Positions 60,248-64,000 of a stretch of 64,000 bases of DNA are shown piece by piece; within the stretch, counting starts at the first letter, position 1; the number at the start of each line of letters is the position of its first letter. Source of the DNA: Clostridium sp. 12(A) (GTDB lineage: Bacteria > Bacillota > Clostridia > Lachnospirales > Lachnospiraceae); NCBI GenBank assembly GCA_000526575.1, contig JAGI01000002.1:2775501-2839500 (forward strand), written 5' to 3'. The notes beneath the pieces were generated by a model that worked only from the letters and a program-made list of their open reading frames with translations, had not been told where the DNA came from and did not search any database. The translations under genes and the position numbers were made by a program.

Positions 60248-60317
60248 CACCTTAAGGAGAAATTGTTTTTTCGCCTGTACAATATTATATAAAAATGAAC
60301 CACTTAGGAGGTATTAT

Positions 60318-61652
60318 ATGGAGCGTATCGTAGTAATTGGAGCAAATCATGCTGGAACTGCGGCAATAAACACTATTTTAGATAACTACAAGGACAAGGA
60401 AGTCACGATTTTTGACTCCAATGACAATATCAGCTTTCTCGGATGCGGTATGGCCTTATGGATCGGAAATCAGATTCCGTCTTCCGAAGGATTGTTTTAC
60501 TGCAGCAAGGAAATTTTTGAACAGAAGGGCGCAAAGGTATATTTAGAGACCATTGTCTATCATATTGATTTTGATAAAAAGCTGGTATTCGCCACTGGAA
60601 AAGACGGCCAGAGCTATCAGACTCCCTATGATAAGCTTATTCTTGCTACCGGATCTCTTCCTGTCACTCCAACCATTGAAGGGACCGATTTAAAAAATGT
60701 TCAGTACGTGAAATTATATCAGAACGCAAAAGAAGTAATTGATAAGCTTCACGAAAACATGATCCGCAATGTAGTCGTAGTCGGTGCAGGATACATCGGC
60801 GTGGAGCTGGCAGAGGCCTTTAATCGTATTGGAAAGAAAGTAACTCTCATTGATACTGCAAGCACCTGTCTGTCCGGATATTATGATCAGGAATTTACGG
60901 ATATCATGTCTAAGAACTTAGAAAGCCATGGAATTAAGCTGGCTTACGAGGAAACCGTTACCAGCATTAAGGGTACCGGCAAGGTGGAGAAGATCGTCAC
61001 TGACAAACATGAGTATCCAGCCGATATGGTGGTGCTTGGAATCGGCTTTAAGCCCAACAGCCAGCTGGGAAAAGACGTCCTGGAGCTGTTTAAGAACGGG
61101 GCTTATATGGTAAATGAACATCAGCAGACCAGTCAGCCGGATGTCTATGCCATTGGTGACTGTGCGACCATATATGATAATTCCATTCAAAAGACCAACT
61201 ATATTGCCCTGGCTACCAACGCAGTGCGTTCCGGAATCGTAGCGGCTCATAATGCCTGTGGAACTCCACTGAAATCCATTGGAGTTCAGGGTTCAAATGG
61301 TATCTGTATTTGGGATCTTAAGATGGTCTCAACCGGAATTACACTGGAAAAAGCAAAGAAATTGGGCTATGACGCGGTTGCTACCGATTACGAAGACACC
61401 CAGAAGCCTGCATTTATCCAGCATGATAATTATAAGGTAAAAATCCGTATCGTATATGACAGAAAGACCAGAATCATCTTAGGAGCGCAGATGTGTTCTG
61501 AATACGATATTTCCATGGCAATCCATATGTTCTCTCTTGCCATTCAGGAACAGGTTACCATTGACCGCCTAAAGCTGACAGACATCTTCTTCCTGCCTCA
61601 TTTTAACAAGCCATATAATTACTTCACCATGGCGGCTTTGATGGCAGAATAA
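60318..61652 (+). CDS. nox: Water-forming NADH oxidase / CoA-disulfide reductase family flavoprotein
   Basis: The 444-residue FAD/NAD(P)-binding protein has the FAD site [13 protein letters not shown] at the start, the redox cysteine in [10 protein letters not shown] (about residue 43), the NAD site [20 protein letters not shown] and the second FAD motif [11 protein letters not shown] single peroxidatic-type Cys is typical of H2O-forming NADH oxidases, which remove O2 with NADH in anaerobes. AGGAGG lies 7 nt before the ATG; the frame extends upstream without a ribosome site. Own promoter and terminator. Confidence 0.88.
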   Translation: MERIVVIGANHAGTAAINTILDNYKDKEVTIFDSNDNISFLGCGMALWIGNQIPSSEGLFYCSKEIFEQKGAKVYLETIVYHIDFDKKLVFATGKDGQSYQTPYDKLILATGSLPVTPTIEGTDLKNVQYVKLYQNAKEVIDKLHENMIRNVVVVGAGYIGVELAEAFNRIGKKVTLIDTASTCLSGYYDQEFTDIMSKNLESHGIKLAYEETVTSIKGTGKVEKIVTDKHEYPADMVVLGIGFKPNSQLGKDVLELFKNGAYMVNEHQQTSQPDVYAIGDCATIYDNSIQKTNYIALATNAVRSGIVAAHNACGTPLKSIGVQGSNGICIWDLKMVSTGITLEKAKKLGYDAVATDYEDTQKPAFIQHDNYKVKIRIVYDRKTRIILGAQMCSEYDISMAIHMFSLAIQEQVTIDRLKLTDIFFLPHFNKPYNYFTMAALMAE

Positions 61653-61685
61653 CAGCGGCCTGTCACTGAGAAAAAAAGTAAGCAC

Positions 61686-61723
61686 AAAGAAGCCGGTATG
61701 ATGATTATCATACCGGCTTCTTT
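61686..61723 (+). terminator. Terminator of nox (bidirectional)
   Basis: AAAGAAGCCGGTATGAT pairs with ATCATACCGGCTTCTTT (61686-61702 and 61707-61723), a perfect 17-bp stem, with T-rich ends; it also lies behind tRNA-Tyr on the other strand. Confidence 0.9.
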
Positions 61724-61735
61724 CTTAATAATAAC

Positions 61736-61817
61736 TGGGTGGAGAAGGATTCGAACCTTCGAAGTCGTCGACAACAGATTTACAGTCTGCCCCCTTTGGC
61801 CGCTCGGGAACCCACCC
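61736..61817 (-). tRNA. tRNA-Tyr (anticodon GTA)
   Basis: The 82-nt class II tRNA has acceptor GGGTGGG/TCCACCC, anticodon loop CTGTAAA in stem CAGA/TCTG, a long variable arm and T-loop GGTTCGAATCC. CCA is not encoded. Confidence 0.95.
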
Positions 61818-61891
61818 ATAGCTTTTAACAAGCGATTATTATTCTAACATGTTGTCCCAAAAAAATCAAGCAGTTTTTATAAAAAATTATG

Positions 61892-63973
61892 CTAGTCCCT
61901 GTTGCCAACTAGTAGCACAGAGCTTACAGGGGGCAATAAAACCTTCACATTCCCCTCTATCACCGAGTAGGAGAGCTTACCTACATTATAGCCACTCTCA
62001 TAAGTCAGCATAACCCGGGACATGGTCTCGCCGCTCTTTAATCCAAGCTGCCAGACCGGTATGTGGACTTCCTGCTCATTTTCATGGCTGTTTACTGCAA
62101 CGGCGCAGATACTGTCTCCTGTAAAGCGACCGTATGCAATGAGATGGTCTCCTGCTAAAAGCTGCTTTAAGGAGCCAATGCGGAGCGCTTTGATGGACCG
62201 GTGAAGATCAGTCATATACCGGTGGAATTCTATCAGTTCCATGTTTTCATTTCCCCAGGGGTAGGTTCGACGATTGTCTGGATCTGTCCAGCCGCAAACA
62301 CCGGCCTCATCCCCATAATAGATGGCGGGAGCACCGGGCCAGGTCATCTGGAGCATCACACCCTGACGAAATATGCCGTAGCTGATTCCATCGGAAGCTC
62401 CCTCCGGTCCTTCTGTAGCCGTACGGCCTATTTTTTTATTGGTTCTTGTAAGGAAACGGGAATGATCATGATTGGAAAGCTGGTTCATGGCAGTGAACAA
62501 TGATCCCGCCATCATACGGCTCATATGGTGATTCATGGCCTTAAAAAAGGCTGTTCCGTCTCCAAAGAGCTTTTCATCCTTTTCATCACTATGTTTTTCC
62601 ATACCAGTGAGAAACCAGGAGACCGGCTCCATAAAGGCATCGTAATTCATCACCGTATCCCATTCGTCACCCTTTAACCATTCTGAAGGGTCACCATAAT
62701 GCTCCGCAAGTATGATGGCATCTTGATTGGCTGCCTTCACTGTCTTTCTGAAATCCTTCCAGAAGCTGTGATTGAATTGACTGCTTTGCCCTAAGTCGGC
62801 AGCTACGTCAAGGCGCCAGCCGTCGGCATTGTATGGCTTAGAAACCCATTTGGCAGCTATGTTAAGGATATACTGGTAAAGAGTATCAGAGCCTTCATAA
62901 TTAAGCTTTGGAAGTGTCGCATGACCCCACCAGCCATCATAAGAGCCGTTATAAGGCCAGTTCTCATCCTGGAAATTAAAAAAGGAATGATAAGGGCTTT
63001 CTTTTGAGACATAGGCTCCTGGCTCATAATTTCCTGAAAGCTCATAAATCCGTTCTCCATCCAGCCATTTGTGGAAAGAACCGCAGTGGTTAAACACACC
63101 GTCCAGTATGACCTTCATTCCCCTTTTGTGTACTTCTTTTATAAACCTGGAGAAGAAATCATTGCTCTCTTTTAGGTTTTCCTCTGCCGTGGTACGTATC
63201 ATGTATTTGGTGGCATTCTGGTTGCTGGTAGCTTCAGAATCTAAAACCATTCCCCCATCCATGGCTATGACGCCGTAATGGGGATCAATATGGTCATAAT
63301 CCTGACAATCGTATTTATGATTGGAGGGCGATACAAAAATGGGATTTAGATAAATTACTTCCACACCCAGATTTTCCAGATAGTCAAGCTTATCCCATAC
63401 CCCCTGCAAATCTCCACCATAAAAGCTGCATACATCAAACTGATCGGGATACTTATTCCAGTCCCTGATACCGGTTACCTTCCTTTTTAAATACACATAT
63501 TCGTCATCTACCACATCATTGGCTGGATCTCCATTGCAGAAGCGGTCCACAAAAATCTGATACATAACGGCACCCTTAGCCCAGTCTGGTGTGGAGAAGC
63601 CCGGTACCATTAAAAACCAGCCCTCAGATGGTATCTGATCTTCCACGCCCAGGCGGCTGTAATAACAGACCTGATTTCCTTTTACCACCTGAAAGCAGTA
63701 CCGAATGGGATCACAACCTGCTTTTTTTCTGTGCTCATAATAATCGAACATTTCATCAGAGCTGGTTCTTTTCATGGCAGTTGGTTGTTCACTGCCGGCT
63801 TCTATATAATAGACCCAATCAATATCATTCAAGGCCGTCCGGAAGAGAAGAACTACTTCGTCCCCTTCTTCTGGTTCACAGGGAAACCGGAAGCTGTCAG
63901 TCTCGTCGGTAAATAATGCCTCTTTATTTAAAGCAACTTGCTGAAAGCACATACGTTCTTTCTTTCCTTTCAT
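61892..63973 (-). CDS. GH13 alpha-amylase-family glucosidase (neopullulanase/cyclomaltodextrinase type)
   Basis: The 693-residue cytoplasmic enzyme has an N-terminal starch-binding-like beta domain (about 1-120) and the GH13 barrel: DGVFNHCG (region I), DGWRLDVAADL with the nucleophile Asp (about 387), ILAEHYGD with the acid Glu (about 425) and LSNHDHSRF with the third Asp (about 501). The N-terminal domain plus MYQIFVDRFCNGDPANDV points to the neopullulanase/cyclomaltodextrinase group, which splits short maltodextrins inside the cell. The start is taken at 63973 with a weak ribosome site; ATG 63952 with AAAGGA upstream is an alternative. Confidence 0.9.
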   Translation of the reverse strand: MKGKKERMCFQQVALNKEALFTDETDSFRFPCEPEEGDEVVLLFRTALNDIDWVYYIEAGSEQPTAMKRTSSDEMFDYYEHRKKAGCDPIRYCFQVVKGNQVCYYSRLGVEDQIPSEGWFLMVPGFSTPDWAKGAVMYQIFVDRFCNGDPANDVVDDEYVYLKRKVTGIRDWNKYPDQFDVCSFYGGDLQGVWDKLDYLENLGVEVIYLNPIFVSPSNHKYDCQDYDHIDPHYGVIAMDGGMVLDSEATSNQNATKYMIRTTAEENLKESNDFFSRFIKEVHKRGMKVILDGVFNHCGSFHKWLDGERIYELSGNYEPGAYVSKESPYHSFFNFQDENWPYNGSYDGWWGHATLPKLNYEGSDTLYQYILNIAAKWVSKPYNADGWRLDVAADLGQSSQFNHSFWKDFRKTVKAANQDAIILAEHYGDPSEWLKGDEWDTVMNYDAFMEPVSWFLTGMEKHSDEKDEKLFGDGTAFFKAMNHHMSRMMAGSLFTAMNQLSNHDHSRFLTRTNKKIGRTATEGPEGASDGISYGIFRQGVMLQMTWPGAPAIYYGDEAGVCGWTDPDNRRTYPWGNENMELIEFHRYMTDLHRSIKALRIGSLKQLLAGDHLIAYGRFTGDSICAVAVNSHENEQEVHIPVWQLGLKSGETMSRVMLTYESGYNVGKLSYSVIEGNVKVLLPPVSSVLLVGNRD

Positions 63974-64000
63974 CCTAACTCTAATTCTATTCTATCCGAT

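Noticed and set aside
59825..60317. Possible riboswitch before nox
   Set aside because: No conserved riboswitch core or terminator/antiterminator pair could be recognised.

Overview
The window looks like a low-to-mid-GC Gram-positive chromosome, most likely Clostridia of the Lachnospiraceae (Lacrimispora / Clostridium cluster XIVa type). This rests on strong AGGAGG ribosome sites, TTGACA-17-TATAAT promoters, tRNA genes without an encoded CCA, and the gene content: YhgE/Pip, superoxide reductase, water-forming NADH oxidase, many FCD-type GntR regulators, IS66 and IS110. The genus is an inference from content; no 16S rRNA is present.

Layout. 1-5.6 kb: a MerR regulator and a membrane protein behind matching MerR-type promoters, thioredoxin, and a YhgE/Pip-type export protein pair. 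5.7-13.6 kb: tRNA-Gly, then a catabolic cluster (transporter, hydantoinase/oxoprolinase-type ATPase, HExxH protein, GntR regulator) divergent from gntR, a YhcH-family gene and an M28 peptidase. 13.77-16.41 kb: an intact IS66 element with a perfect 8-bp target duplication.

16.4-28.4 kb is an AT-rich, visibly foreign array of orphan toxin C-terminal (CT) fragments, each followed by a small immunity-type gene. Four IS110-family copies (A 18.34-20.40, B 21.42-21.88, C 22.67-24.77, D 25.78-27.96 kb) alternate with the cassettes. Every copy lies in the same orientation and abuts the same coding motif, SPFVGYLSTPPEG, that opens the CT fragments (cassettes II-V; I is a fragment without an IS). The array is bracketed by two copies of one hairpin (16447-16486 and 28399-28439). 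28.4-36.6 kb is a nine-gene minus-strand operon that supplies the delivery side: a DUF4280 PAAR-like tip, two VgrG-like spike proteins, an Imm11-like protein, a possible Eag-type chaperone, a zinc ribbon, a pentapeptide adaptor candidate, a full-length toxin (cassette VI) and a pentapeptide immunity candidate. No sheath, tube, baseplate or ATPase gene is in the window.

37-48.4 kb returns to metabolism: a cyclase / PanE-like / DapA-like / zinc-dehydrogenase operon with a divergent GntR regulator, then a second copy of the transporter-ATPase-HExxH set coupled to a YiaK-like dehydrogenase and a YhcH protein. 48.7-64 kb holds an AraC/substrate-binding-protein fusion with an internal lipoprotein start, an aldehyde dehydrogenase, tRNA-Phe/Gly, a frameshifted PadR gene with a flavodoxin-SCP2-membrane fusion, superoxide reductase, a DUF1848 protein, a chemoreceptor, tRNA-Leu, NADH oxidase, tRNA-Tyr and a GH13 glucosidase.

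The main hypothesis is that the spike operon delivers polymorphic toxins and that the array stores alternative toxin/immunity tips, each preceded by an IS110 copy. IS110 enzymes are guided by a bridge RNA encoded in their non-coding end, so the repeated insertion at one conserved pre-toxin sequence could be RNA-guided, or the IS110 plus toxin tip could be the unit that multiplies.
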